Shown here: positions 21,329 through 34,110 of the stretch, piece by piece
Position numbering within the stretch: the first letter of the stretch is position 1
Layout of the letters: each line of letters begins with the position of its first letter
Source of the DNA: Zygnema cylindricum
Lineage: Eukaryota > Streptophyta > Zygnematophyceae > Zygnematales > Zygnemataceae
Assembly: GCA_037447655.1 (NCBI GenBank)
Contig: JBBHKE010001770.1
Span: 134,704-198,703, forward strand
Reading direction: 5' to 3'
Length of the DNA: 64,000 bases
Program-made: the position numbers and the translations under genes
The notes under the pieces: generated by a model
What the model was told of the DNA's origin: nothing
The model's input: only the letters and a program-made list of their open reading frames with translations
Databases searched by the model: none

Positions 21329-22108
21329 AGCCTTAGCCGTTAACTCTAGGAATTACATTACGTAGTATATAGTTTGATAATTATTTAAACATTAATACGT
21401 AGGATAAATCATTTAACTGTAACTCTTTACGGTATACATAGATCCGGTAATGTATAAGTACGGAATTTGGTACATGCAAGAAATCAATACCGCGCATTTA
21501 TTTCGTAAGTGACGAATACCGCGCATGTATTTATTACCGCTACGATTAAATTCGATTCTAATCGGACGGCCGGAATTAGAGCCGAGATCGCGAAAGAAGA
21601 TTTCGGCGGTTTGTGGCTATCGCCACATCGGATGACGCGTGGCGAAATTACATTCGATCATGGAATCTCCGGAGATTATGGCACCGAATATTGATATGAC
21701 TTGTGTCGACATTTAGGCCATGTCGTACAATGTCCGTACATAAAGTACTCTGACAGCTGTACTTTTGCGTACGGAACTGTATTCTGATTGGTTCGGTACA
21801 TCAGTAGATAGAGTCTGTGAGAGAGATAGGACTTAGAAAAATTAGGAGATAGGACCCTCTCTCCCAGAGAGCTTCAGTACAAATGGTCAACTTTGACCCT
21901 CCATAACTTACTACTCAGGGGAGCAAATTCAGAGATTCTTTTTGCTATCAACTCAGGGGAGTCTTACCTTCACAGGGGTGCATGTGGTCAGGGTTTTTGT
22001 GTGCCAGGGTGGCAGTTATTTTTGCTGAAACACAAAGGGGTCAGGATTATCTTAGAGGCTTCTTGGAAGCTGTCTACTGTGAGGACTTATGGAGGTCTAA
22101 GAGTTTCA
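21329..22108 (+). repeat. Element E 5' LTR, distal part
   Basis: Resumes the E LTR after the duplicated ccggt and ends GAGTTTCA at 22108. The proximal part is 14599-14871. The gag ATG at 22089 is followed two codons later by TAA (22098-22100), where D has a Ser codon, so this start is dead. Confidence 0.88.
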
Positions 22109-23180
22109 GGTTATGGGCCCATCCTATAGGGTACCAATCTTTAATGGAATTGGATTCATATACTGGGAAAGTATGATGATAGGAGCTCTATGCGAAAAAA
22201 GGTTTTGGGGGATAGTGAGTGGACGGTTGAGGCGTCCATCAAGTCTTAGAATTCCTCCAGGGTTTGGAGGAAGCAGATTCACCAAGAAAGAAGATCCACC
22301 TTCAACGGAGGAAACAAAAAAAAGAGAGGTGGTGGACAAAGAAAAGGAGAAGTAGACGACCACACCAATAGCAACTGGTTCGGTATTCATGTCACCTATT
22401 TCGAGGAACTAGGAGAATGATACTGAAACCTGGGACTTCAACAATATGGCGGCTAAGCACTTCATCCCACGCCATCTCACTCAATGACTTGCATGTCCTC
22501 ATTTGCAGGGAGAAAGGGCATCCTATCTTTGGATGGCTCTCGCAAAGATGTACCGAAATGGTACGATTCAGCAACAACAGTTGGCTGATCAGAAAGTTAA
22601 GGAGTATGTATACAAAGGGGGAAATATGTTGGATTTTTGCAATGAGCTTGCTACACTTTTCATAAAGCTAGAGAGTGCGGGAAAAGATTTTAATGAAAAA
22701 GAAAAGGTTAAGTGTTTACTGATGAAGTTACCTCATGAGTTCGAGAACATAGTCAACCGTGTGCAGGACTTGCCGGACTCAAGGTGGATAAGGGACTTCG
22801 TGGTAGGGATGATTCTTGTTCGAGAGAATACAATTGAGATCCGAAAGGGAGGAAAGAGTGACCAAGCCTTCGCAACAGCGACTGATTGGAGGAACAAGGA
22901 TTCCCGAAAAATGGTCAGAAATTATGGGTGGTAGGAAGTAGAAAAAATAGGCCGACGAGTTTGAACCAAGGGCTCCCAAAGGTTTATGTCGTTTTTGTAA
23001 GAAACCAGGGCACTATATGGCAGAGTGCAATAAGCTAACCGAGCTTCGGTTAAAGGAGGGGCAGACGATGGTACCCTAAGAGGAAAGAAAAAGGCCATTG
23101 TCACACAAGTACTTGAGGCGGAATCCAAGGACGGGGACGATGAGCTCCTTTTAGATGAGGAGTTGGAGGCCAAAAATGAG
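22089..23180 (+). pseudogene. gag: Element E gag, broken
   Basis: Colinear with residues 1 to about 365 of D's Gag. Lesions include the TAA at codon 4, a stop near 22353 (KEKEK then TAG), a stop near 22410, a frame change near 22500 and TAG at 22932. The capsid core (QQQQLADQKVKEYVYKGGNM, about 22570-22630) and the knuckle (CRFCKKPGHYMAEC, near 22990) are still readable, the latter in another frame. Confidence 0.85.
22109..22120 (+). other. Half-tRNA primer binding site of element E
   Basis: GGTTATGGGCCC abuts the 5' LTR, identical to the D site. Confidence 0.82.
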
Positions 23181-24961
23181 GTCGAAATTCCACGAAGGCA
23201 GAAATGTGCTTACGCTGGATTGAAAGGTGAAGCAGGATGGATTGTAGATTCAGGTGCCTCCATGCACATGTGTAAGGATAGACACCTGTTCACAAAGATA
23301 AGAAAGATTCCCACCGTAGAGATAGAGTACGGGGTTGGGAGGATAGTCACCACTACTCTTGTAGGATCGGTAGATCTGAAAGTGTTAGTAGGAGGAAAGA
23401 CATCCATATTAACATTCTCCAATGTATTGTTTATTCCGGAGCTGAACAAAAACCTTATCTCTACATCTGTATTAGATGATAAGGGTTTTTTCACTAGCAC
23501 TAGGAAGGAGTCTTTACTGCTAGTTTTGAGGAGGATGTCTATTTCATTGCTGAGAAAGGTAGCCATAGGATGTTTAGGCTGATCTTAAGTAATGAAACGA
23601 AAAAACTTTATTATGCTGGTGTTCATGATATTATGATGTGGCATAAGAGGCTTGGGCATGTGAATCTACATAAGTTAAGAGAGATGAAAAAGATGGGAGT
23701 GGTGGAAGGGATTTAGTTCAGTGAGAGTGATGATATAAGTGATTGTAGTGGATGTGCTCAAGGTAAAGCACACAGATTACCCTTTCCTAAATCAACCACC
23801 TATAAGGGAGAAAAAATTCTAGATCTAGTACACACAGATATTTGGGGACCGGCTAAAGTGCCCTCACCGGGGGGGAAGAGATTTATGATGACTATAACTG
23901 ATGATTGGTCTCGGTATTCCCGGGTGTATTTTTTGAAAAACAAGTCAGAAGCTCACGATTTTTTTAGAAAATATAAAGCGTGGAGCGAAAAACTCCATGA
24001 AACTCCAATCAAGAGAGTAAGGAGTGACAATGGTGGAGAGTATACTTCTAACCAGTTTTAGGATTTTCTGAGGGAAGATGGGGTCCAACACCAAAAGATG
24101 ATTCCAGAAAATCCGGAACAGAATGGGGTAGCTGAAAGGTTAAATAGAACAATAAGTGATAGTGCTAGAAGTATGTTGTCAGATAAAAAGATAGGAAAAA
24201 GGTTTTGGGCAAAAGCAATGAACTGTGATAATTACCTCAAGAATAGAGTTTTTACTTCAACTATAAAAGATCAAACACCTTATGAGAGATGGACAGGCCG
24301 GAAACCAGACATATCGCACTTAAAGGTTTTCGGCAGTCAAGTATTCAGTCTAGATACTGATCCGTCCAATTGGAAGCTAGATCCTAAAGGAAAACCAGGA
24401 TACTTATTAGGATATGATGAGGATGTTAAAGGATATAGAGTTTATGATCTAAAAAGGGAAGATATAATCTTAGTAAAGCATCTAGTAGTTATAGATGAAG
24501 GAAAATCTGTGGATCCCTTCAAATATACGAAGTCTGTAAAAATCAGATTTGAGTCAGAAAATTTCAATGACTTTGAGCTTCCTAACTATCCAGGTTTTGG
24601 AGAAGATGACATTCTTGCAGGTACAAATCAGACGGAAAAGGACTCGGTTGTGGAAACTCCAGTGACAACTCTACCCGAAACGGAAGACGTGGTGGAAATT
24701 GATTCGAAATCAAGGGATAGGGGAGAAGCCGAGTTTGTTCGACAGAATCCACGAGAACCATCTATTCCGGCCTCAGATTTTGTGGGGGGGAGGAGAAGTA
24801 GAAAAAGACTACAAGAAAAACAGGTTAATAACAAGGTAACTAAACTATCTCATCAAGATGAACCTCAAACTTATGAAGAGGCGATGATTTGTCCAGAAAG
24901 ATTCCAGTGGAAGACAGCCATCAATGAGGAGATGGCCTTAATCATGGCAGCCGATACTTAG
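23163..24961 (+). pseudogene. pol: Element E protease and integrase, broken
   Basis: Holds protease (IVDSGASMHMC near 23250), a frame change near 23500, the pre-integrase zinc motif (WHKRLGHVN, CSGCAQGK) with a stop at 23715, and integrase with RSDNGGEYTSNQF followed by TAG at 24059. An open stretch from 24098 includes NPEQNGVAERLNRT. The stretch ends at TAG 24959, exactly where D has the Trp of TWELVD. Sequence identity to D is high, so E and D are one family. Confidence 0.88.
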
Positions 24962-24967
24962 GAGCTG

Positions 24968-26444
24968 GTGGATTGTCCACCTAACCGAAAACCAATCGGT
25001 TGTAAGTGGGTTTTCAAATTAAAACTGAACCCAGATAACACAATCGAGCGCTACAAGGCCAGATTAGTGGCAAAGGGATTTACACAAAAGGAGGGAATTG
25101 ACTACAAGGAAACCTTTGCCCCGGTGGTCAGATTTCCCTCCGTCCGCATACTACTCAGTTTAGCAGCAGCGGAAAACATGGAAGTGCACCAAATGGACAT
25201 CAAGACAGCCTTTTGACATGGAGAATTGGAAGAGGAGATCTTCATGCGACAACGCGAAGGTTTTGTGGAGGAAGGAGAGGAGAGTAAGGTATGCTGGCTG
25301 ATTAAATCTCTTTATGGTTTGAAACACGCGCCTCGACAATGGAATAAGAAGCTTGATGAGTTTCTTACCTGTCCAGGATATATTAGGATCAGCTCAGATC
25401 ACTTAATCTATGTTTTCGAAGATGAGGAAGGTTTTATATTTATTGCAATTTATGTTGATGATTTGCTTGTTTTAAGTAAATCAATGGAAAAAATTAATAA
25501 ACTTAAAACCGATCTTAAGGGGAGATTTCAAATGAAGGATATGGGAGAAGCAAAATATATTTTGGGAATTCAAGTAGAGAGAGACCGAAAAAGGAAAATT
25601 ATAAGACTGACTCAAAAGGAAGCTATAGGGAACATGCTTGAAAAATTTCAAATGGATAAAGCTAATAGTTGTACAACTCCAATGGAGTTGAAGAAGGGAA
25701 GTGAAGGGAGTGAGGAAGAAGGAATCATAGTCTTAGACGAGGAATTATCTCCTAAAGAACAGAAGTTCATGCAGACTATTCCTTACAGGCAAGTAGTGGG
25801 AAGTCTAATCTATTTTATGAATTGTACCCGGTCAGATTTAGCTGCTGCTGTAGGAGTGCTAAGTAGAAGTCTAAATGCTCCCACTAAGAAGGATAACGAG
25901 GCAACTAAGAGATTCCTTAGATATTTGATAGGAACTAGGGATCTATGGTCGCATTTGGGTGGGGAGAATACTGACATCACTACTTGGAGTGATGCCAGTT
26001 ATGGTGATGCTCCGATGAGGAGATGCATTTCTGGATATGTATTATGTGGGTGATGGGGCTTGCTGTTGCAGTAGCAAACAGCAAAAGGTTATTGCTCAGT
26101 CCACCATGGAGGTTGAGTATATGGCCTCTTGCTCTATTGTAAAAGAATTGATGTGGGTCAAGTCTTTGCTTCGTGAGCTTGGTCACCTTAAGAGTGGTGT
26201 GCAGAAAATATTTTGTGATAATCAGGCAGCAATCGCTATTTCTGCCAATCCTAAACATCATTTTAAAGCCAAACACATGGACTTCAGACTCAGCTTTGTT
26301 AGAGAGAAAGTAGAAAACAAAATATTCAGTTTAGAGTACAGACCAGATAGTGAGATGGTAGCAAATATGATGACCAAACCTGTGCTTTCCCCTAAGCTAA
26401 TTTTTTGCAGGGAGAAGTGCGGTCTGAATATAAAGATTGACTAG
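24968..26444 (+). pseudogene. pol: Element E reverse transcriptase and RNase H, broken
   Basis: Reverse transcriptase motifs KWVFKLKLNPDN, HQMDIKTAF, then TGA at 25214, then LYGLKHAPRQW and catalytic YVDD near 25453. A frame change near 26040 precedes RNase H (STMEVEYMASCS, FCDNQAA, KHMDFRLSFVREK). The final stop is at 26442. A Gln-to-His change in LYGLKHAP and Glu-to-Val in EVEYMAS alter otherwise conserved residues. Confidence 0.88.
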
Positions 26445-26457
26445 AAAATAAGGGGAG

Positions 26458-27512
26458 TGTAGAAATTAATGGTCCATTTTTAGTATTTTCTAGGTCTAAA
26501 TAGAAATATAGAAAGAAGGTGAGGAAGTCTACCTCTAACTTCTCTCTCCAACTCTCAAACTTGTCGCAGTCACTGAGAAATTGGAGAGGGAGCTAGAGCT
26601 ATGGCTACCTAGACTATCCAGAGGTTTACGGGATATTTATATTAGTTAGGGTTTATATATTTAAAAAGAATGTGCCGGCGACAGGAATTGATCCTTGTAC
26701 CTACCGGCCGGCAGACAGGAAGTAGCCGGTAGCCTTAGCCGTTAACTCTAGGAATTACATTACGTAGTATATAGTTTGATAATTATTTAAACATTAATAC
26801 GTAGGATAAATCATTTAACTGTAACTGTTTACGGTATACATAGATCCGGTAATGTATATGTACGGAATTCGGTACATGCAAGAAATCAATACCGCGCATT
26901 TATTTCGTAAGTGAAACGAATACTACGCATGTATTTATTACAGCTACGATTAAATTCGATTCTAATCGGACGGCCGGAATTAGCGACGAGATCGCGGAAG
27001 AAGATTTCGGCGGTTTGTGGCCATGGCTACATCGGATGACGCGTGGCAAAATTACATTGGATCGTGGAATCTCCGGAGATTATGGCACCGAATCCAGATA
27101 TGACATGTGTCGACATTTAAGCCATGTCGTACAATGTCCGTACATAAAGTACACCGGCAGCTGTACTTTTGCGTACGGAACTGTATTCTGATTGGTTCCG
27201 TACATCAGTAGATAGAGTCTGTGAGAGAGATAGGACTTAGAAAAATTAGGAGATAGGACCCTCTCTCCCACAGAGCTTCTGTACAAAAGGTCAACTTTGA
27301 CCCTCCATAACTTACTGCTCAGGGGAGCAAATTCAGAGATTCTTTTTGCTATCAACTCAAGGGAGTCTTGCCTTCACACAGGTGCAGGTGGTCAGAGTTT
27401 TTGTCTGCCAGGGTGGCAGTTATTTTTGCTGAAACACAAAGGGGTCACGATTATCCTAGAGGCTTCTTAGAAGCTGTCCACTCTGAGGACTTATGGAGGT
27501 CTCAGAGTTTCA
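26458..27512 (+). repeat. Element E 3' LTR
   Basis: Begins TGTAGAAATTAATGG after the tract AAAATAAGGGGAG and ends CAGAGTTTCA. About 1055 bp. It contains the stem TGCCGGC...GCCGGCA around aggaattgatcct (about 26673-26712). Confidence 0.9.
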
Positions 27513-29900
27513 CTAGTGCTGAAATTTAACGTCAAATTTGTTATTGTAATAAGGTCAAAATTGCGGGCGCCTAATTAGCGTTATCAACGCTAATAACAAT
27601 TTACCATGTGCAGTAGAGTTTACTGTATAGTACCAAACACTATTAATGAATGGTAGTCGAATGTACTGTAAACTACACTGTGAATCGTTATAAGTCTTAT
27701 GTATGCTATATGGGCACCCCAAAATTTTGACATTGATACCCAAAATACAGTGATTGAATCTAATTTATCTTTTTCATTAATTACGATTGTAGTAAAATAG
27801 CTTCAATGGTATGACCGTACTGGATTCATTAATAGTGTGATGTATGGAAGTAGTTTGTTTATATAGCAGTGTACTTCGTTACTAGCATCCGTATGGAAAT
27901 TGTGGTTAACTTATGTCAGTCGCATACACAGTTGCGCTTAGAAAAATAGCAGAGTCTAGTTTCGAAAATAGGCGTTCGCATACATTCAGACGTTTGTTTT
28001 TGTCTGTGAATGTGTTAACGGATAACATGTGCACATGCTAAAAACTGTCCATGTTACATAAATGTAGTGTTGCATACTTACAGATGTTGACAGTCGCGAA
28101 AAGCTAAGTCTGATATGGTGCCGTTTTAACTCTTTTTATGATCCCGCGAGATTAATAGTATATATGTTTGCACTATTAAATGGTCAAAATGAAACATAAC
28201 GGTAATACCGGACCTTTAAACGAAAGAGACGCATATTAGAGTTAAGTTTGATCCTAAAAATGGTTATGTTTCACAAAACGAGAATAAATTAGTATCATAT
28301 TGTGTACTTATTAGAGTGAAGTTACAAAATTTAGAATTGAAAAAACACGACGCCTTGAAAATTAGAATTGATAACAAACCAACGGCATATGTGGACAGAA
28401 CACAAAAAAAATATTTTGTGGTCAGATAAATCCCATCCATATTCTTGTTTGTTCATGGCAGGTTTTTGAATCTCGCAGATCTATTTTTACACGACGTCGC
28501 AAATTTTAGGATTTGATGCGGGTCATATTTTTATACAAAAATAAGGAGCTTTCCATGGATCTATATTTGTTATCACGGATCGTTGATATTGAGTTTGAAT
28601 ATGTAAACTATGAAGGTTTTAAAAATTATTTTAAGAGGTTTTCCGAGCAAGAAGTAAAAAAGTTAAAAATTCAGTACTATTTATAGCTTTGTTGACTATG
28701 TAGATTAATAGGCCTTAGATAATTTTTTGTTTTAGTTTAACGTTGTAAAAAGTGTTTAGGGTTAAATATAAATTTTTTGTAATTCTTTTCCCATTGTCGT
28801 TAATGAATGATCTTATTTGTGTCAACTTTTTATATATTCTGTATTCATTGTGTGTTTTTTTAATTGCCTTCATGTTGTTTCGATAATATTATAGCATTTA
28901 ACTATATTAAATGTACTTGGCATTTTTTCGTTTGTGAATCATCTGTATATGCTGCAAATATGACTTCTTTTATTTTACTTCTCACCGCGTATCTTTCTTG
29001 ATCTTTGCTTTTCCTACCCGGAATACTTTGGTTTCATTTTCACTACTGTTTTAATGGTATCAGTTTAGTCAAAATGTGTTTTTTTTACATAGGATTGAGC
29101 CTCATATTTGATCACAAATATAATAATATCCATGTAATTTAAAAACTGAAACTTTATGAACCAGCGACAAAACAACCTCGGCGCTGAAAGGTTTATACAG
29201 AGGCTTCCATGATTGAATTCAGCGAAGACAAACCCTCCGCTTTGTCAAAGATGGTGAGAAGATTGTTTTGTCGCTGGATTTCCGTCTAGCAACGAAACAT
29301 ACTTTGTTTTCTTGGCTGTGACGATGAAGCCGTTTTGTCGCTGACTTTCCATTTAGCGACAACACAGCCGCTGCTTTGTCAGATACGATAATAAAGTTTT
29401 TTCGCCGCTAAAGTTTCACATCCTGCGACGACAAATTCTCGTCGCTGAAAGAGCATCCATTACTTAGTGCGATAAATATAATGTTTAGGAAACTAACAAC
29501 TTATCAATTTCCGAGAAGGGTGATCAACAAACGATGAAGCATAGTCGTCGCTGATTAGGGTAGGATGTACATTGCAACAAATTATATAATTCCATACTAC
29601 AAGCACACTCAAATTTTCAAAACCACATTAACAACATCTGAAGGTAAATACACAAGAATTTTGTAAAATATATCAAATTCCACGATATACAAGACACGTG
29701 AACTTCATAAAAACCAAAATTATATTTTCCCATAAAAAAACCATACACACATACGAAATCTGCTTTATCCTATGAAGTCAATTAATACTGGACTCCATGA
29801 ACTGTCTACATTAATCTAACACAAGTACAACCGATATTCCCTCTCTATAATTAAACTACCATTCCCAAACTAATATATATGTAAAAAAAACAATACGCAA
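27513..29900. other. AT-rich intergenic stretch
   Basis: No coding region is supported. At about 27570-27700 there are decayed MITE termini (acgctaataac; cactgtgaatcgttata after TA) and a block gggcaccccaaaattttgac shared with 39620-39660. From about 29160 GCGACGA/TCGTCGC motifs become frequent. The rest shows nothing I recognise. Confidence 0.5.
29160..29480. repeat. GCGACGA/TCGTCGC palindrome cluster, outer left
   Basis: About eight occurrences of agcgacRa or tYgtcgct words in both orientations. Examples are tgttttgtcgctgg, tttagcgacaacac and the pair gcgacgacaaattctcgtcgc. They lie downstream of the transposase pseudogene's 3' end. Inverted subterminal motifs of this type are common transposase-binding arrays; the role here is inference. 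Confidence 0.55.
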
Positions 29901-30607
29901 TCATATAATATGTTTAAAACTCGTTGCCGCTCATCCCTCCCTCATTGAAAATGCTATCTTGTTGACTGTCGGCATCTTCAATATTTTGGAGGAATTCCCT
30001 GGCCCTCGGGCAAGGAGGTTCCACAACTTCGCCGGTTCCACAACTTCGCCTTCGAAGTGGTTGCGATATTTGCTGATTATACCTCGCAATTGTTGTGTGA
30101 GCATGTTTTCTTCCCAGTTTCCGTCGAGTAGAGACAAGCCGCATTAAATCATTGCTTTTCTCGGATAACTCATTCCGTTTTTGTCTCGCATCGCATTAAT
30201 CTCTCGGATAGAGTCCCTTGCCAGTATTAGAAAAAAAGCTTTACCGGGTCCAACCAATTTACCGGACCATCCACGGTTCGAAGGTTTAGCCCATTGAACG
30301 TTCACAATTCCTTTCGCTTTCCAGCTATCCCAAATCTGACTCCACACGTTCTTGATTTTGGAAATCACGAAAGAGTCGGCCGGTTGAACAAGATGCGTTG
30401 CATTAGGTGGAAAATAGTGTAACACGGTGTTTTTGGCCTCTAGAACTCGCTCCAACTCATCGGACGTATTGTGACCACCGCAGTTGTCCAGGAAGTGAAT
30501 TTTTTGACGTCCATCTCGATCCTCCTGGTAAGACCTTGCCTCCTCGACCCATTGTGGGAATATCGTTTTATCATTCCATCCTTTCGGACCAGTCCGGTAA
30601 TAAACAC

Positions 30608-30944
30608 CTAAAAAGATATATAATAGACAAAAAAGGAAAAAAAATAACATTTTGTATAACTTGCTTACATTTGTATTAGAGGGAAAGTAAGCTACGTGTA
30701 CCATAGATAGCTTATAATATGAGTCATTGTTTTAGATAAGAGAAGTTAGAGGGTTAAAGAACAAAAAATTCCTTATTTTGTAGTAAGAGAACGGGGGAGG
30801 AGTTATGAGAGGACAAGGTAGAGAGATATAGATAAAAATATGAAACACAAAAACATGGATGGAGAGAAATAGAGAAAACTTCATCAAAGTCAAAAAGACA
30901 TCAAAAATAAAATGAAAACATTATATGAAGGAGAAAAAACACAC
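30608..30944 (-). other. Intron in the transposase pseudogene
   Basis: On the - strand the donor is CCGG|GTGTGT and the acceptor CTTTTTAG|GTGTTTAT. Joining the flanks keeps frame and restores the conserved PG-VYYRTGPKGW strand. This supports eukaryotic spliceosomal processing. Confidence 0.75.
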
Positions 30945-31904
30945 CCGGGGCGTTGTTTGGTAAACCTTGTATCGGGTAATTTCTGCCACGATTTGCAAAA
31001 ATTATCATTGGGTTCTCGATACGAGCGTTCACCCCTCCACTTAGTCGCACCATCAGAGTCATGGATTCACCTCTTCCGGCGACGTCGGCGTATTTCACCG
31101 TATCATCCCCTCTAAACCCCAAAGTCTTTCCATTATCGGTGTTGACTATCATGTGAGTTTCGTCCATGTTTTCCATGAGGTCTTCGTTGAAAATTCTTGT
31201 TATACATGCGCCGCCAAACCAAAACAAATTTAGTTTTTATTCGTATGCGTCGTTAAGTAGGGATTACAACGAAAACAAAACACAAAAAATAAGAAACGTC
31301 AATATACTGTATTCACGATGAAGAGTGACTCACCGGATTCAAACCCCCGCTTTAGAACGCCCATGTGGAAGGCTACGATACGCTCAATGTATTCCTCTTT
31401 CTCGGGAATACATTGTAGTTTCCCCTTTTGTGCACGCACAACAATGTTGTGCTTCTCTTGACACCTTTGCACCCACCTTTTATTTATGATTGGATGTATT
31501 TCCGACCCGTCATTGTTGTAACCATTCCGGGCCGTACTCTTTTCTCCTTTCTCTTATTATGTCCCTAGCGATGTCCCCGAGAATTGTGGTGGACATCTTC
31601 ATACTCGCTTTTTTAAAACGTTCGAAATCCAAAAGTAACTCCTCGTGTATAATAGTGACCCAAGCGGCTTCATTCCTTCCTCGTCCCGACAAAGCCTTGG
31701 TAACCGCCACCGATCTCGTCCCAAAACTAGAAGTAGAGAACGTCCGAGTTGTCTCTCGTATTCCGTCAAGCGTGGACCTCCTCTCTATCCACCATCGTTT
31801 GGCCTTTTGGTACCTTGTAAACAATAAACAATGTCAGTAAACACAATGAGAGTCTTTAAAGGAAAGTTGTATAACAAATTGAAACTACTATAAAAATAAA
31901 CGAA

Positions 31905-32080
31905 AAAATTTAGCGACGAAAGGTTGCTGTCGCAGGTTCAGCGACGACGGAAACTCGTCGTTATATGTGCGAAGTTAATTTATTTTCCATAAACACCGTT
32001 GATACGTAGTCAGCTGCAGACCACCAATGAGAAATCCTCACTTCATTGACGACCCCGCGACGACACTCTCTTGTCGTTAA
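31905..32080. repeat. GCGACGA palindrome cluster, inner left
   Basis: Includes tttagcgacgaaagg, agcgacgacggaaactcgtcg and ccgcgacgacactctcttgt. It lies in the large gap between the first and second transposase exons. Confidence 0.55.
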
Positions 32081-32474
32081 GCAGGGAAAAATGATTATCG
32101 AACATAATGCCGACATCAACAAAACCAAATCTATGACTTAAAGTGGAATTTACATGCATTCCGTGTAAAAAGGGGAGAGAAGTATACATTGAACACTTGT
32201 ATGACAACTAAAAACAAATCATTATAGCTTTAGGCTGAGGGTGTCGAGATACCTCTGCTTTCGAGATGAACGCCATGAAATTGACCTTCATCATCTCCCA
32301 TCAACGTTGCCTAATGCCTGCAAGCTCTCGTGTCAGATTGTTAACTAGGCGACGAACTTATATCATCGCTATTTCTTGAGCCTCCACCCGGCGATTGAGA
32401 TTTTCAACTTCATTTCTCTATTGTTCTACTTCCGCTGGTGGAAGGGGCTCATCGACATGTGGGACCCTCGGAAT

Positions 32475-33449
32475 TTACCAAAGATACGTACGCCTAACTT
32501 GCACATTTTTCAAGCATTGTAAAACCGCACTTCGAGCCTCTAAAAGTTCGGATAGTTTCGGAGTACAAATTGCACGACGTAGAATTGTGAATAACCGTTG
32601 GTCCCAAGGGTGATAATGCCGGATTAATTTCGGCACATCAATTTTGAATCCTATCGGTCGACGTACGATCCATGTGAAACGTTCATTATTAGGCTGAAAA
32701 TGCCTAATGTATGGGAAATTTGACGCATGGTTGTACAATGCGATATACAACCATGTTGGGTGGGCGGGGACATCTTTTGGGATGTCAAGAATTTTTGGGA
32801 CGGAGTTCAACCACCGGTCAATAGGGCGAGCCTCCCCATAACGCCAATAGTCCGACCAATCTTCGACCGAGATGTAATGGGCAGCCGTTGGGCGGAAGCC
32901 ATCCATGACTTCATCTCCCACGAGAGGCGCGAAAAACCAATTGGGTTCTTCCTCTCAAATTTCCACATCACGCTCGGTCAGAATTTGAGGTCCTTGTACA
33001 ACCACGAGAGCTGTATCACGGTTTGATGATGGTGGAAAAGCCACAACTTTGTCTTCGTCTCCATACTCTTCCTCCATGCGTCTCTCCCAGCTCTGCGAGG
33101 ATTGTTTGTCCGAGGTTGAGGGATCATCGTCGTATTTCATCACCAAAATCTTTGACGATTTAGTTTCTTACGGTACTTCCTCCTTTTTGGTAGACTCTTC
33201 TCCCTCCTCTATAGGCTCGTCCGATGCAATTCTCGAGGGTTTATACTCTTCGTCTACTTCCTTACCCCATTCTAGTTCGCAGACACCTTCTTCAGCCGCT
33301 CCTATCCCTTCATCCGGTAACTCCCCCTCCGGTTCACTTCCCTTTACTACCCTATCCGTTCCAATCCCTTCCCTCCCCACTACCTCTGTTTCCTCCATCT
33401 CATCTATTTCAACACCCGATTCTTCCCCCTCCCTCAAAACTAACTCCAT
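32475..33449 (-). pseudogene. Unrecognised ORF inside the transposase gap
   Basis: No family recognised. The - strand carries an acidic segment (33449-33168), then a frame from 33146 to 32475 broken by one TGA at 32955. Reading across that stop gives a roughly 220-residue protein rich in Trp, Pro and Arg (FFAPLVGDEV, HPTWLYIALYNHASNFPYIR, RRPIGFKIDVPKLIRHYHPW). After its TAA, downstream frames read ENLNRRVEAQEIA and VRRLVNNLTRELAGIRQR, a possible coiled coil. It lies on the same strand as the transposase between two palindrome clusters. It could be an accessory protein of a nested transposon; that is inference. Confidence 0.45.
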
Positions 33450-33819
33450 TCAAACCCTTTCCCTACCACCCTCTTTCGGTTCCACCCTATTCCTCAACAC
33501 TCCTTTTGTTGCATCCCTTTCCCTCTCTAAGTTCTCCCCTCCAGGTATATGACCCCCCATCTAGGTCGCCATTGGTATTCGACAATATCGCCTCGGAATG
33601 GCAGAGCGAAGTCGTTTGAATGATCGTTGGCGGCCCTCCATTGAAAAAAAAACTATTAGTTAAAAGGAAAAAAAACAAATACACAATTAAGGGAGACAAA
33701 AACAACATAAAAGACGATTTTTTACTCAGACCTTAACTTAGATAGTCAAGTTGTTAAAGTAGGCCACTATTCACATTTCGAAAATTTAACCGTTGTCCTT
33801 GCAAATTATAAACCAACAA

Positions 33820-34110
33820 TCAAGCGACGACAGAATGTCGTCGAGCGTTCCACTTTATTGGAGTTTCCCAATATTGCGTGGACGAAACAACGTCGTCGTC
33901 TGCAAACTACACTTGAGAATAACCACGTTGGATTGTCTGAAGTGATATAATTTAGTCTAAACGACGAACCACTCTCCTCCGTCATTCGCACTTTCGACCT
34001 AATAATGTATCCTCATCCATTCAATTATTTTGTTGTATCCATCATTGAAGCAACGACATGATGTCGTCGCGTCCACCGCGACAAAGACCTGTCTTCGCTA
34101 GTATGCTTTC
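33820..34110. repeat. GCGACGA palindrome cluster, inner right
   Basis: Includes gcgacgacagaatgtcgtcg, acgtcgtcgtctgc, aacgacatgatgtcgtcgcg and accgcgacaaagacc. With the cluster at 31905-32080 it brackets the unrecognised ORF. Confidence 0.55.

Larger units (their letters stand above)
14599..27512 (+). mobile_element. Ty1/copia element E, degenerate, split by D
   Basis: Same family as D and N, + strand. Its 5' LTR (14599-14871 plus 21329-22108, about 1053 bp) is interrupted by element D. The 3' LTR is 26458-27512. Flanks are ctagc and ctagt, a 4/5 target duplication. The coding region carries many stops and frameshifts but all domains remain visible. It must predate D. Confidence 0.9.

Noticed and set aside
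33049-33552. Ser/Pro-rich 167-codon ORF on the + strand
   Set aside because: Low-complexity reading of a pyrimidine-rich stretch; the opposite strand has the acidic ORF in the unrecognised gene.
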